A stretch of DNA of 64,000 nucleotides from Rhodoferax antarcticus ANT.BR (GTDB taxonomy: Bacteria > Pseudomonadota > Gammaproteobacteria > Burkholderiales > Burkholderiaceae_C). The translations under genes were made by a program, and so were the position numbers. The notes under the pieces were generated by a model. That model was not told the DNA's origin and searched no databases. It was given only the letters and a program-made list of their open reading frames with translations. Shown piece by piece: positions 52,239 to 61,548 of the stretch; the first letter of the stretch is position 1; every line of letters starts with the position of its first letter. The DNA is taken from NCBI RefSeq assembly GCF_001938565.1, contig NZ_MSYM01000013.1, positions 249,496 through 313,495 on the forward strand, written 5' to 3'.

Positions 52239-53269
52239 CACTTCCTGTTGCGCACCCTTTTGACATCGACCTCTGGATGACACGCCAGCTCGCTGCTGTA
52301 GAGCAGGCGCTGGACCAATGGGTTTCGGTAGACGCCTCGGCGCATCTGGCGCACCAGGCCCCCTCTGAATTGATGGCCGCCATGCGTTATGCGGTGCTCG
52401 ATGGTGGCAAGCGCCTGCGCCCGTTGCTGGTCATGGCGGCCTGTGAGGCGGTGCAGTTCGGCGGGACCGCGACCAGTAGCGGCGACGAAGACGCTGACAA
52501 GGCGGCCCGCCGGGGTGTGGCGCTGCAGCCAAGCACCCACCACTTGTCGCACGACGGGCTTGAAATGCAGCGCGTTGCGCTGCGCGCAGCCTGCGCGGTG
52601 GAACTGATTCACGCCTACTCGCTGGTGCACGACGATATGCCTTGCATGGACAACGATGTGCTGCGCCGTGGCAAACCCACGGTGCATGTGAAGTTTGGTG
52701 AGGCCAGTGCGCTGCTGGCCGGCGACGCTTTACAGGCACTGGCCTTTGAGTTGCTGGCACCTGAGCCTTCAGAGATGCCGGTGGCGCAGCAGGCGCACCT
52801 GTGCCGTTTGCTGGCGCGCGCCTCCGGCTGCACCGGCATGGCCGGTGGGCAGGCGATAGATCTGGCCAGTGTCGGTTTGCGCTTGACCGAGAGCGAGTTG
52901 CAGGAAATGCACCGCCTCAAAACCGGCGCGCTGTTGAACGCCAGCGTGATGATGGGTGCCGCTTGCGGCCACACCTCACCGGCGGTATGGTCTGCACTGC
53001 AGGACTTCGGCGCTGCCATTGGGCTGGCTTTTCAGGTGGTGGACGATGTGCTCGATGTCACCGCCGACTCAGCCACCCTGGGCAAAACCGCCGGCAAAGA
53101 CGCTGACAGCAACAAGCCCACCTATGTGTCACTGATGGGGCTGACTGAGGCCAGCGCCTTTGCCCAGTCGCTCAAAGTGCGGGCACTGGATGCCCTGAAG
53201 CGCAGTGGCTTAGCCGAGGTGCGCGCCTTGCAGGGGCTGGCCGAGATGGTGGTTGATCGCACACACTGA
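52235..53269 (+). CDS. ispA: Farnesyl diphosphate synthase (polyprenyl synthetase)
   Basis: Trans-prenyltransferase making FPP from DMAPP/GPP and IPP. 344 residues, about 45 longer than E. coli Isp[17 protein letters not shown], first Asp-rich motif [15 protein letters not shown], and second DDVLD are intact. Between these blocks lies an insertion of roughly 35 residues ([37 protein letters not shown]) absent from the standard enzyme, at a loop before the first Asp motif. Coupled to xseB by a one-base-type ATGA overlap; dxs follows after a dispersed repeat. Confidence 0.94.
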   Translation: MTLPVAHPFDIDLWMTRQLAAVEQALDQWVSVDASAHLAHQAPSELMAAMRYAVLDGGKRLRPLLVMAACEAVQFGGTATSSGDEDADKAARRGVALQPSTHHLSHDGLEMQRVALRAACAVELIHAYSLVHDDMPCMDNDVLRRGKPTVHVKFGEASALLAGDALQALAFELLAPEPSEMPVAQQAHLCRLLARASGCTGMAGGQAIDLASVGLRLTESELQEMHRLKTGALLNASVMMGAACGHTSPAVWSALQDFGAAIGLAFQVVDDVLDVTADSATLGKTAGKDADSNKPTYVSLMGLTEASAFAQSLKVRALDALKRSGLAEVRALQGLAEMVVDRTH

Positions 53270-53287
53270 GTGCTGTAACTTATATAG

Positions 53288-53340
53288 AAAAAGTGCCTCT
53301 AGCCCATATGTATCAAGCGCGAGTAGCTATTTAAATCAGA
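53288..53340 (+). repeat. Dispersed 45-bp repeat just upstream of dxs
   Basis: GTGCCTCTAGCCCATAT, GTATC, AAGCGCGAGTAGCTATTTAA. It ends 10 bp before the dxs start codon and replaces any normal leader; no good SD is seen. Confidence 0.85.
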
Positions 53341-53350
53341 GCATTTATCC

Positions 53351-55222
53351 ATGACACACACGTATCCACTGTTGCAGACCATCAACTCGCCAGACGATCT
53401 TCGGCGGCTCAATCGCTCCCAGCTGGAGCCGTTGTCCACCGAGCTGCGGGCCTATCTGCTCGACAGTGTGGCCAAAACCGGTGGGCATTTAAGCTCCAAC
53501 CTGGGCACGGTGGAGCTCACCGTGGCGCTGCACTATGTGCTCAACACGCCCTATGACCGCATCGTTTGGGATGTGGGCCACCAGACCTATCCGCACAAAA
53601 TTCTGACCGGGCGGCGCGACCGCATGCACAGCCTGCGCCAGTTGGGCGGTTTGAGCGGCTTTCCCCGGCGCGACGAGAGCGACTTTGACACCTTCGGTAC
53701 CGCGCACTCCAGCACCTCCATCTCGGCGGCGCTGGGCATGGCCTTGGCCAGCCGCCTGAAAGGCGAAGACCGGCATGTCACTGCAGTGATTGGTGATGGT
53801 GCCATGACGGCCGGCATGGCTTTTGAAGCCCTGAACAACGCCGGTGTGGCCGACTGCAACCTGCTGGTGATCCTCAACGACAACGACATGTCGATCAGCC
53901 CGCCGGTGGGCGCGCTGAACCGGCACCTGGCCAAGCTGCTCAGCGGCCAGTTTTACGCGGCGGCCAAAAATGCCAGCAAAACCGTGCTCAAGGGTGCACC
54001 GCCCCTGTGGGAGTTGGCCAAGCGTTTTGAAGAATCTGCCAAGGGCATGGTGAAGCCGATCACCTTGTTCGAGAAATTCGGCTTTAACTACGTCGGCCCG
54101 ATTGACGGGCACGATGTGGACACCCTGGTGAGCGTGCTGGAAAACATCAAGCAGCTCAAAGGCCCGCAATTTCTGCATGTGGTCACCAAAAAAGGCCAGG
54201 GCTACAAGATGGCGGAAGTGGACCCGGTGGCCTACCATGGCGCGGGAAAGTTTGACCCGGCGGTGGGTCTGGCTAAGGCCAGTGCGCCAGCCAAGATCAC
54301 TTTCACCGAGGTGTTTGGCAACTGGCTGTGCGACATGGGCGCGGCGGACAACCGGCTGGTGGCCATCACCCCGGCGATGCGCGAGGGCTCGGGCATGGTG
54401 GAGTTTGAAAAACTCTTTCCACAGCGCTTTTTTGACGTCGGCATTGCTGAACAGCACGCGGTCACCTTTGCCGCCGGGCTGGCGTGTGAGGGGCTGAAGC
54501 CGGTGGTGGCGATTTACTCCACCTTTTTGCAGCGCGCCTATGACCAAATGATCCATGACGTGGCCATTCAAAACCTGCCGGTGGTGTTTGCGCTGGACCG
54601 CGCTGGCCTGGTGGGGTCTGACGGCGCCACCCATGCTGGCGCGTATGACATTGCGTTCATCCGCTGCATTCCGAATATGAGCCTGGCCTGTCCAGCCGAC
54701 GAAAACGAATGCCGCCAACTGCTCAGTACCGCCTACGCTCAGGAAACCCCGGTGGCGGTGCGCTACCCGCGTGGCGCGGGTGCAGGTGTTGCGGTGTCGT
54801 GCGCGTTGGAAACGCTGCCATTTGGCAAGGGCGAGATCCGCCGCACCGGCAAAAAAGTGGCTATTTTGGCTTTTGGCACCCTGTTGTACCCAGCGTTGCA
54901 AGCGGCTGAAAAGCTCGATGCCACGGTGGTCAATATGCGTTGGGCGAAACCGCTCGATACTGAGCTGTTATTGCAAATTGCCGCTGACCATGAGATGCTG
55001 GTCAGCGTTGAAGAGGGCTGCACCCTGGGCGGTGCGGGCAGTGCGGTGCTGGAGGCGCTGGCGCAGGCCAATTTGATGCGGCCCGTGTTGCAACTGGGTC
55101 TGCCCGACAAGTTCATCGAACATGGTGATCCGGCTAAGTTGATGACCATGATGGGGCTGGACGCTGCAGGTATTGAAGCTGCAATTCAGGCGCGTTTTGG
55201 GGGTTTGATGACCCCCGTTTGA
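53351..55222 (+). CDS. dxs: 1-deoxy-D-xylulose-5-phosphate synthase
   Basis: First enzyme of the MEP isoprenoid pathway; condenses pyruvate and glyceraldehyde 3-phosphate with thiamine diphosphate. 623 residues with [15 protein letters not shown] (about 77), [19 protein letters not shown] (TPP motif, about 149), [23 protein letters not shown], and the transketolase C-terminal domain with [18 protein letters not shown]. Directly follows ispA as part of an isoprenoid operon. Its 5' region is a copy of the dispersed repeat. Confidence 0.96.
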   Translation: MTHTYPLLQTINSPDDLRRLNRSQLEPLSTELRAYLLDSVAKTGGHLSSNLGTVELTVALHYVLNTPYDRIVWDVGHQTYPHKILTGRRDRMHSLRQLGGLSGFPRRDESDFDTFGTAHSSTSISAALGMALASRLKGEDRHVTAVIGDGAMTAGMAFEALNNAGVADCNLLVILNDNDMSISPPVGALNRHLAKLLSGQFYAAAKNASKTVLKGAPPLWELAKRFEESAKGMVKPITLFEKFGFNYVGPIDGHDVDTLVSVLENIKQLKGPQFLHVVTKKGQGYKMAEVDPVAYHGAGKFDPAVGLAKASAPAKITFTEVFGNWLCDMGAADNRLVAITPAMREGSGMVEFEKLFPQRFFDVGIAEQHAVTFAAGLACEGLKPVVAIYSTFLQRAYDQMIHDVAIQNLPVVFALDRAGLVGSDGATHAGAYDIAFIRCIPNMSLACPADENECRQLLSTAYAQETPVAVRYPRGAGAGVAVSCALETLPFGKGEIRRTGKKVAILAFGTLLYPALQAAEKLDATVVNMRWAKPLDTELLLQIAADHEMLVSVEEGCTLGGAGSAVLEALAQANLMRPVLQLGLPDKFIEHGDPAKLMTMMGLDAAGIEAAIQARFGGLMTPV

Positions 55223-55232
55223 GAAGGATTTG

Positions 55233-55304
55233 CCAGTCATTGCGGGTAAACCCGCCCAATCCACGGGATGCGGCTTCGTAAACTTATCCGGCTTCAATGA
55301 CTGG
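55233..55304. promoter_or_regulatory. Inverted repeat between dxs and the TRAP gene
   Basis: CCAGTCATTG (55233-55242) and CAATGACTGG (55295-55304) are perfect 10-bp inverted repeats, and GCGGGT/ACCCGC (near 55242-55255) forms a second small hairpin inside. It starts 11 bp after the dxs stop and ends 53 bp before the TRAP start, so it may fold as a dxs terminator-like element or a leader structure; no T-tract follows. Confidence 0.45.
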
Positions 55305-55357
55305 TTGGGTTGCCCGCAAGGCGCCGTGGTCAAGCACTTAACAACAGGAGTTAATCG

Positions 55358-56440
55358 ATGGATCGTCGTTCTATTATTAAAAATGCAGGTATTGCGGGAA
55401 TTTTGGCTGCAGGTGCCGCGCCCGCTGTGCACGCGCAGGCGGCAGTGCGTTGGCGCCTGGCGTCGAGCTTTCCCAAATCGCTCGACACGATTTTCGGCAG
55501 TGCCGAAATGTTTGCCAAAACCGTCAAAGCTCTTTCAGGCGGCAAGTTTGAGGTATCAGTGCATGCGGGTGGCGAGTTGATGCCCGCATTCGGCGTGGTG
55601 GACGCCATTCAAAACGACACGGTTGAAATGGCGCAGACAGCGCCGTACTACTTCACCGGCAAAAGCCCCATCTTTGCCTTTGGTTGTGCGGTGCCCTTTG
55701 GCCTCAACGCCCGCCAGATGGACGCCTGGATGGAGCACGGCAACGGGCGCAAGCTCATGGATGCGTTTTACGCCAACTACAACATCAAGAGCCGCAGCGC
55801 CGGCAACACCGGCACGCAAATGGGCGGCTGGTACCGCAAAGAGATCAAGACCGTTGCCGACCTCAAAGGCCTGAAGATGCGTCTGGGGGGTGGTCTGTTT
55901 GGTGAAGCCATGCAAAAGCTCGGTGTGGTGGCACAAAACATGGCCGCTGGCGATGTGTATCAAGCGCTTGAAAAAGGCACGCTTGACGCCACCGAGTTCG
56001 TCGGCCCGTACGACGACGAAAAGCTGGGTTTCAACAAAGTCGCCCCGTACTATTACTACCCCGGCTGGTGGGAAGGCGGTGCCGAGTTGGCGTTCTTTAT
56101 CAGCGCCAAAGCGTATGCAGCCCTGACGCCTGAGTTCCAGGCCATGGTCGACGCCGCAACCGCGGTGGCGGCGCGTGACATGACCGCCAAGTACGATGCC
56201 TTCAACCCCATCGCGCTCAAGCGCTTGGTAGGTGCCAAGACCCAGCTCAAGGCTTTCACCAAGGAAATTATGGACGCCGGCTTCAAGGCTTCCATGGAGG
56301 TGTTTGCCGAGAACGAGGCCAAGTCACCTGAATTCAAGAAAATTCACCGGGACATGCGGGCCTTCCAGCGCGACCAGCTTCTGTGGGCCCGCTATTCCGA
56401 GCTGCGCTTTGACAACTACATGTCGGGCGTGAAGCTGTAA
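55358..56440 (+). CDS. TRAP transporter periplasmic binding protein, TakP-like (DctP family)
   Basis: A 360-residue ligand receptor of a tripartite ATP-independent periplasmic transporter. The start MDRRSIIKNAGIAGILAAGA is a twin-arginine-type signal. VRWRLASSFPKSLDTIFGSA, ADLKGLKMRLGGGLFGEAMQ and WWEGGAELAFFISAKAY are close to the TakP subfamily, which binds 2-oxoacids such as pyruvate. AGGAG lies eight bases before the ATG. The two membrane subunits are encoded convergently just downstream (stop to stop 77 bp). Confidence 0.9.
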   Translation: MDRRSIIKNAGIAGILAAGAAPAVHAQAAVRWRLASSFPKSLDTIFGSAEMFAKTVKALSGGKFEVSVHAGGELMPAFGVVDAIQNDTVEMAQTAPYYFTGKSPIFAFGCAVPFGLNARQMDAWMEHGNGRKLMDAFYANYNIKSRSAGNTGTQMGGWYRKEIKTVADLKGLKMRLGGGLFGEAMQKLGVVAQNMAAGDVYQALEKGTLDATEFVGPYDDEKLGFNKVAPYYYYPGWWEGGAELAFFISAKAYAALTPEFQAMVDAATAVAARDMTAKYDAFNPIALKRLVGAKTQLKAFTKEIMDAGFKASMEVFAENEAKSPEFKKIHRDMRAFQRDQLLWARYSELRFDNYMSGVKL

Positions 56441-56461
56441 ACCTTAGGGCGACGTGGGCCG

Positions 56462-56518
56462 GGCGCATTTGTCTTGGCAAGCGGCGTATTGACGCCAAGG
56501 CTTGCGAGGCAATGCGCC
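56462..56518. terminator. Nested hairpins between convergent TRAP genes
   Basis: GGCGCATT (56462-56469) pairs with AATGCGCC (56511-56518); inside, CTTGGC (56473-56478) pairs with GCCAAG (56494-56499). No long T-tract on the plus side. On the minus strand the structure lies just past the large-permease stop. It probably insulates both convergent genes. Confidence 0.5.
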
Positions 56519-58323
56519 TATTTCTTTTCCTGAACAATCGCCTGTTCTGAGTCCTTCAGCGGGTCATCAAACCCCTGGGCCTCGCCTGCTGCGGGATCGT
56601 CGTTGGCGCCAGGGCTATCGGGTGAAGCTTCAATGAGGTTGGACTCGGGCGGGCCAGCGTCCTGAAAGTCGAGCTCTTGCATCTGGTTTTCCATCTGCAA
56701 GCGGATTGCATCCATGTCATAGACCTCTTTTTTCTCGAGGCCGCTGGAGACGATGCCAGGGAACGCGATGATCAAGCCGACCATGATCACTTGAATCACC
56801 ACAAAAGGCACTGCGCCCCAGTAGATCTGCATGGTGGTAATCGGCTGGATTAGTTTTTTGGTCACCCGGTCGGTGTAGGGCACTGCTGGCGCCACGCTGC
56901 GCAGGTAAAACAGTGCAAAACCAAACGGTGGGTGCATGAACGAGGTTTGCATGTTCACCGCCAGCAGCACGCCGAACCAGACAAGGTCAATGCCGAGCAA
57001 TTGTGCGACCGGCGCCAGCAGCGGCACCACGATGAATGACAGCTCGAAGAAATCCAGGAAGAACGCCAGGATAAAGATCAGAATGTTCACCAGGATCAGG
57101 AAACCAATCTGCCCGCCGGGCAGGCCAGTGAGCAGATGCTCCACCCAGCGCGAGCCGTCAACGCCCTGGAACACCAAACTAAAGATGGTTGAGCCGATCA
57201 GGATGAAGACCACGAAGCATGACAGCCGCGTGGTCGACATCAGCGCCTGTTTGAGCAGCGACAGGTTCAGGCGTGCGCGCACTGTGGCCATGAGGATGGC
57301 GCCCACAGCGCCCATGGCGCCGCCTTCGGTGGGCGTGGCCACGCCGAGAAAAATGGTGCCCAGCACCAGAAAAATCAGCAGCAACGGTGGTATCAACACA
57401 AAAGTGACCCGCTCGGCCATGCGCGAGAGCAGGCCCAGCCCCGTAACTTTGTTGAGCATGGAGAGCACAAAGGCCAGCGTCACCCCGACACACATGGACA
57501 CCACGATCGTCTCGTCTTTGGCGACTGCAGTCACGAGCTCGCCCGACCACCATGTGTGCACATCGGCGATGTGTGTAGCGAAAAACAGCGAGGCCCCCAC
57601 TGACAGCACGGTCAGCACCAGCAGCGATGGCAGACCGCTGTTGCCATTGTCGGCGCGCAGGGTGCGCGCCTCTGGGGGCAGTGCTGGCACCCAGTTCGGG
57701 CGGATCAATGCGACCAGTACCACATAGCTCACGTACATGCCCATCAGCATGAACCCCGGAAGGAATGCGCCCTTGTACATCTCACCCACACTGCGCCCCA
57801 ACTGATCGGCCAGAATGATGAGCACCAGCGACGGTGGAATGATCTGCGCCAGCGTGCCAGACGCAGCAATCACCCCGGAGGCGACGCGACGGTCGTAGCC
57901 GTAGCGCAGCATGATCGGCAGCGAGATCAGGCCCATGGAAATCACCGACGCGGCCACAACGCCGGTGGTTGCGGCCAGCAGCGCGCCGACGAAGATCACC
58001 GCCAACGCCAGACCACCGCGCACCGGGCCAAACAGTTGGCCGATGGTGTCAAGCAAGTCTTCAGCCATGCCACTGCGCTCCAGAACCAGCCCCATCAGGG
58101 TGAAGAAGGGAATCGCCAGCAGGGTTTCGTTCTGCATGATGCCAAAAATGCGCAGCGGCAGCGCCTGCAACAGCGCTTCAGGCAAGATGCCCAACTCAAT
58201 GCCGATGAAACCAAAGAAAAGCCCGCAGGCACCCAGGCTGAAGGCCACCGGAAAGCCCAGCAACAAGAAAGCAATCAAGCCCATGAACATCACAGGCGCC
58301 ATATTGGTCTGAAGGAATTCCAT
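56518..58323 (-). CDS. TRAP transporter large permease subunit (DctM type)
   Basis: A 601-residue membrane protein with about 12 hydrophobic segments, starting MEFLQTNMAPVMFMGLIAFL. LLAIPFFTLMGLVLERSGMA, VGALLAATTGVVAASVISMG and HPPFGFALFYLRSVAP mark the DctM/ion-transporter fold. It is longer than typical DctM (about 430): an extra hydrophobic/loop region occurs around residues 205-285, and a charged, probably cytoplasmic tail of about 75 residues (KEVYDMDAIRLQMENQMQEL onward) ends the protein. Partner of the small permease upstream (14 bp between). Confidence 0.92.
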   Translation of the reverse strand: MEFLQTNMAPVMFMGLIAFLLLGFPVAFSLGACGLFFGFIGIELGILPEALLQALPLRIFGIMQNETLLAIPFFTLMGLVLERSGMAEDLLDTIGQLFGPVRGGLALAVIFVGALLAATTGVVAASVISMGLISLPIMLRYGYDRRVASGVIAASGTLAQIIPPSLVLIILADQLGRSVGEMYKGAFLPGFMLMGMYVSYVVLVALIRPNWVPALPPEARTLRADNGNSGLPSLLVLTVLSVGASLFFATHIADVHTWWSGELVTAVAKDETIVVSMCVGVTLAFVLSMLNKVTGLGLLSRMAERVTFVLIPPLLLIFLVLGTIFLGVATPTEGGAMGAVGAILMATVRARLNLSLLKQALMSTTRLSCFVVFILIGSTIFSLVFQGVDGSRWVEHLLTGLPGGQIGFLILVNILIFILAFFLDFFELSFIVVPLLAPVAQLLGIDLVWFGVLLAVNMQTSFMHPPFGFALFYLRSVAPAVPYTDRVTKKLIQPITTMQIYWGAVPFVVIQVIMVGLIIAFPGIVSSGLEKKEVYDMDAIRLQMENQMQELDFQDAGPPESNLIEASPDSPGANDDPAAGEAQGFDDPLKDSEQAIVQEKK

Positions 58324-58337
58324 GCGTGTCCCTGGCT

Positions 58338-58946
58338 TCAGGCCGATTTGGTTTGAGCAGTCTTCGCTTGGGCCAGACGTTGAATGGCCTCAGCCAGTTC
58401 TTCTTCTGCGGTCTTGTCGACTTTTTTCACTGTGGGGTCGTCGATCAGCCCCTGCAGAAAAGCCACGCGTTTGATCACTTCGGCGACACCCTGCAGCCAC
58501 AACAGGGCAAAGCCCAAAGGCATGACCGCGTAGACCGGCCAGCGGATCAGCCCGCCTACGTTGCCAGACATCTCGCCGCTGTTGAAACCGTTGAGAAAAA
58601 ACGGTGTGCTGAACCAAAGGACGCCAGCGCACACCGGAAGCAGAAAAAACACAAAGCCAAAAATATCAATCCAGGTTTGGGTGCGCTTTTTCAGCCGACC
58701 ATAAATCACGTCAATTTTGACGTGCTCGCCATTGAGCAGGGTGTAACCCGCTGCCAGCATGAAAGTGGCTGCAAACAAATACCATTGCACTTCCAGGAAA
58801 GCGTTGGAGCTGATGTTGAACGCCTTGCGCACCACCGCATTGATGGCACTGATCAGGGTTGATGCCAAAATCAGCCAGATGACATGTTTGCCAATAAACC
58901 GGTTGATCGCGTCGATGGTGCTGGCTAGCTTTAACAGCGCTTGCAT
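58338..58946 (-). CDS. TRAP transporter small permease subunit (DctQ type)
   Basis: A 202-residue, four-helix membrane protein from ATG 58946 (MQALLKLASTIDAINRFIGK; the preceding ATG at 58964 would add six residues). NAFLEVQWYLFAATFMLAAG, HVKIDVIYGRLKKRTQTWID and a C-terminal charged tail (TAEEELAEAIQRLAQAKTAQ) fit the DctQ family. Acts with the DctM subunit and the TakP-like receptor in sodium-driven uptake of a 2-oxoacid or similar. First gene of the minus-strand pair. Confidence 0.9.
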   Translation of the reverse strand: MQALLKLASTIDAINRFIGKHVIWLILASTLISAINAVVRKAFNISSNAFLEVQWYLFAATFMLAAGYTLLNGEHVKIDVIYGRLKKRTQTWIDIFGFVFFLLPVCAGVLWFSTPFFLNGFNSGEMSGNVGGLIRWPVYAVMPLGFALLWLQGVAEVIKRVAFLQGLIDDPTVKKVDKTAEEELAEAIQRLAQAKTAQTKSA

Positions 58947-59245
58947 GGTGTTTCCAACTCTCATGGTGGAGGCCGCAACACAGCCTCGCTATTTTTCGAT
59001 CAGTCACAGAGTTTAGCGGGGCAGGTAACGGGCGAGGTTTAAAACCCTGTCAGCGCAGGAGTGACATACCCCAGTCGCTTGGGTGCTAAAAACATGACGC
59101 AAGGAGGCCCCAGGACTGCTTCCCGACGTGGCTTGAGTGACTGAAGCGCGAGCCAAAGCACGATGACCGGTGACAAAAGTGGCGTTGAGCAGCTTTTGCC
59201 CATTGCGCCAAGGAAGGCAAAACGCTAAGGCACCGCCTGCCAGCT
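58947..59245. other. Intergenic region before azlD
   Basis: About 300 bp without a supported gene between the azlD stop and the small permease start, both on the minus strand. A frame reaching 59330 (minus) overlaps azlD and has no protein-like composition. I see no strong terminator or promoter here. Confidence 0.4.
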
Positions 59246-59578
59246 TTAGGCCCGCAGCGTCGGGTTGCGCAGCAGCACATACAGCGCTGTGCCCAGCAGG
59301 ATGCTCAGAAGCGGCTGGCGCCACCACCACTGCAGCGCGATCACGCAGGCCACCGCTGCCAGAACGCCCCAGGGGCCAGCCGGGTTGTCACGGGCGCTGC
59401 CCACCAGCGTGTGCACCAGCAGCAGCGTCATGATGGCCAGCGGCAAGAAGCGGCCCAGGCGCAGCACCATCGGGTGGTTTTGCAGGAATTTGGCGGCCAT
59501 AAAAGGCAAAGCGCGCAAGCCAAAGGTCACAGCAGCCATCACGACCATGGCGCCCAGGGCGTAACCGGTGTCGATCAT
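59246..59578 (-). CDS. azlD: Branched-chain amino acid export subunit AzlD
   Basis: A 110-residue membrane protein with four hydrophobic segments (MVVMAAVTFGLRALPFMAAK, FLPLAIMTLLLVHTLVG, GVLAAVACVIALQWWW, LLSILLGTALYVLL). It is the small partner of AzlC in the export of branched-chain or aromatic amino acids. The start codon overlaps the azlC stop (ATGA). Confidence 0.9.
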   Translation of the reverse strand: MIDTGYALGAMVVMAAVTFGLRALPFMAAKFLQNHPMVLRLGRFLPLAIMTLLLVHTLVGSARDNPAGPWGVLAAVACVIALQWWWRQPLLSILLGTALYVLLRNPTLRA

Positions 59579-60294
59579 GGCGCCACCTCTTTAGCCACAG
59601 GGGCTGGTAGCAGCATGCCCGCCAACACGCTCAGCGAGATGGCAATCAGCAGCGCCTGCTGTGGCATCAGCGCCTGCGCTGCGGCGTAGCTGAGCAGCGC
59701 CACCCATAGCGGTGCAGCGCTGTGCGCGCCACGCCATTGCTCCACCACCAGCACCGCAAACAGTGCAGCCAGGGCAAAGTCCAGCCCGGCCAGCGGCACC
59801 TGCGCCTGCGTGCCTACAAGCGCGCCCAGCACCGAGCCCAACACCCACCAAGCCTGATTGAGCAGCGCCACACTCACCATCTGTGCGGTGGTGGTACCCG
59901 GCGCCAGCGTGGTGAGCACCGAGTAGGTCTCATCGGTCAACGCAAACACCAAATACCAGCGCGCCCATGGCTGGTGCGGCAGTTTGTTCAGCAGCGACAG
60001 ACCATAGAACACATGGCGCAGATTCACCACCAGCGTGGCCAGCGCGATGGCGGCCAGCGGCAGCCCCCCAGCCAGCATCGGCACCATCATGAACTGCGCC
60101 GCACCGGCAAACACCAGAGCGCTGGCAGCGCCTGCCAGCCACCATGTGGCACCGGCTTGCACAAACAAAAAGCCAAAGACCATGCCCAGCGGCACATAGC
60201 CCATGGCCACCGGAATGGACAGCGACAGCACCGAGATGGGGGGTGCCGGATGAGTGGTCGAGTGGGCGGGCGGATCGGTTGGGGTAGGGCGCAT
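59575..60294 (-). CDS. azlC: Branched-chain amino acid export subunit AzlC
   Basis: Membrane protein of 239 residues from ATG 60294 (MRPTPTDPPAHSTTHPAPPI) with about six to eight hydrophobic segments. SIPVAMGYVPLGMVFGFLFV, VVNLRHVFYGLSLL and FALTDETYSVL are typical of AzlC/YgaZ. AzlC/AzlD together export branched-chain amino acids. An upstream frame to 60381 has no family-like sequence. No azlB-type regulator adjoins it. Confidence 0.9.
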   Translation of the reverse strand: MRPTPTDPPAHSTTHPAPPISVLSLSIPVAMGYVPLGMVFGFLFVQAGATWWLAGAASALVFAGAAQFMMVPMLAGGLPLAAIALATLVVNLRHVFYGLSLLNKLPHQPWARWYLVFALTDETYSVLTTLAPGTTTAQMVSVALLNQAWWVLGSVLGALVGTQAQVPLAGLDFALAALFAVLVVEQWRGAHSAAPLWVALLSYAAAQALMPQQALLIAISLSVLAGMLLPAPVAKEVAP

Positions 60295-60493
60295 GGGAAG
60301 GACGGAGCCCGGCAGGGGCGGGTGACGAGGTCTATTGAAGCGGCCCATTGTACTTGGCGGGCGGTGGTGGGCGTGGCGCACAAACGGCTCACCACAGCGG
60401 TCACACCGTTTGGCGACACGCGCCTGAGCGACGCGATGATCGGTATCGAGCGCTGTGCGGCGGTAATCCTGATGCGCGTCTGTTAGACGCCTT

Positions 60494-60542
60494 TTTGGCC
60501 TCTAGCCCCTATATGCAAAGCGCAGACCGCTATTTAAAATAT
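60494..60542 (+). repeat. Dispersed 45-bp repeat between azlC and the patatin gene
   Basis: TTGGCCTCTAGCCCCTAT, ATGC, AAAGCGCAGACCGCTAT, TTAAAA: a somewhat diverged but recognisable copy. It lies at the 3' side of the patatin-like gene. Confidence 0.8.
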
Positions 60543-60565
60543 AGTATGTGGCTATCGTGTACGGG

Positions 60566-61471
60566 TCACGGATGGCTGGCCTGCCAGCGCTGCACCGCCA
60601 GGCGAATCGCCGGCAAGGCCTGGGCTACGGCTCTTTCGCCTTCCAAAATAGCGCGGTCTTTCTGGTCAAAGTCGGTGGCGCCGAACTTGCCCACCTTGGG
60701 CCGGATGACCACGTCGGCACGCACCAACTCTTGCTCGCTCAGGCGTTTGATGATGATGATGATGGCCTGGTCGATCACATTGGACAGGCCGTCAAACACC
60801 ACACGGCGCTCGAGTTGCGCCGAAATATCCACCGCCACAACGATGTCGGCACCCAGCTTGCGCACGGCGTCCACCGGCACCGGGCTCACCAGGCAGCCAT
60901 CAACATAGGTTTTGCCCAGAATCTGCGTCGGCTTGAAAAACACCGGGAAACTGCTGGAAGCGCGCACTGCCTGCCCGGTGTTGCCACGGGCAAAGTCCAC
61001 CCGCGCGCCGTTGTCACCCTGGGTGGCTACTGCCACAAACGGCTTGGCCAACTGTTCGATAGGGCGGTTTTTCACCAACTCGTTCACATAGTCCTGCAGC
61101 TTCTGGCCAATCACCAGGCCCTCCCAGGGGCTGCGCAGGTTCAGGTCTCTCACCCGGCTTTCATCCAACGCAAAGGCCAGCTCCTGCAGCGCAAAGCCGT
61201 CCAACCCGCTGGCGTAGAGTGCGCCCACCACGCTGCCCGCGCTGGTGCCGGCAATCAGTTGGGGTTGCAGGCCTTGCGCCTCCAGCGCCTTGATCACGCC
61301 CACATGCGCAAAGCCTTTGGTGCCGCCGCCACCCAAAGCGATGCCAATGCGTGGCTGGCGCGGTTTGGCTGGCACGGTAGGTGCTGCGACAGGCGTTGGG
61401 GCGGGCGGCGGTGCGGTGCTGCAGGCTGCCAGCAGGCTTGCGGCAGACACAAGGAGGGAACGACGGTGCAT
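60566..61471 (-). CDS. Patatin-like phospholipase, lipoprotein
   Basis: A 301-residue serine acyl hydrolase with a lipoprotein signal (LLVSAASLLAAC). GGGGTKGFAHVGVIKALEAQ (oxyanion loop), the nucleophile in GTSAGSVVGALY (about residue 82) and the catalytic Asp in YVDGCLVSPVP (DGC instead of the more common DGG/DGA) are present. RssA-like length. Family members cleave phospholipid acyl chains; some are toxins or RpoS-pathway factors, but here the role is unknown. The start codon is 9 bp from the A/T-rich edge of a dispersed repeat. Confidence 0.88.
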   Translation of the reverse strand: MHRRSLLVSAASLLAACSTAPPPAPTPVAAPTVPAKPRQPRIGIALGGGGTKGFAHVGVIKALEAQGLQPQLIAGTSAGSVVGALYASGLDGFALQELAFALDESRVRDLNLRSPWEGLVIGQKLQDYVNELVKNRPIEQLAKPFVAVATQGDNGARVDFARGNTGQAVRASSSFPVFFKPTQILGKTYVDGCLVSPVPVDAVRKLGADIVVAVDISAQLERRVVFDGLSNVIDQAIIIIIKRLSEQELVRADVVIRPKVGKFGATDFDQKDRAILEGERAVAQALPAIRLAVQRWQASHP

Positions 61472-61479
61472 AAAATTTT

Positions 61480-61537
61480 AAATGTTTTAGGGCTCTAGCC
61501 CTTTTGCAATATGCGCGGATAGCTACTAAATTGATAG
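61480..61537 (+). repeat. Dispersed 45-bp repeat upstream of the patatin gene
   Basis: AGGGCTCTAGCCCTTTT, GCAAT, ATGCGCGGATAGCTAC, TAAATTG. Located between the divergent-side start of patatin and the 3' end of the PAS-GGDEF gene. Left half intact; right half diverged. Confidence 0.75.
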
Positions 61538-61548
61538 TATTGCAGCAA

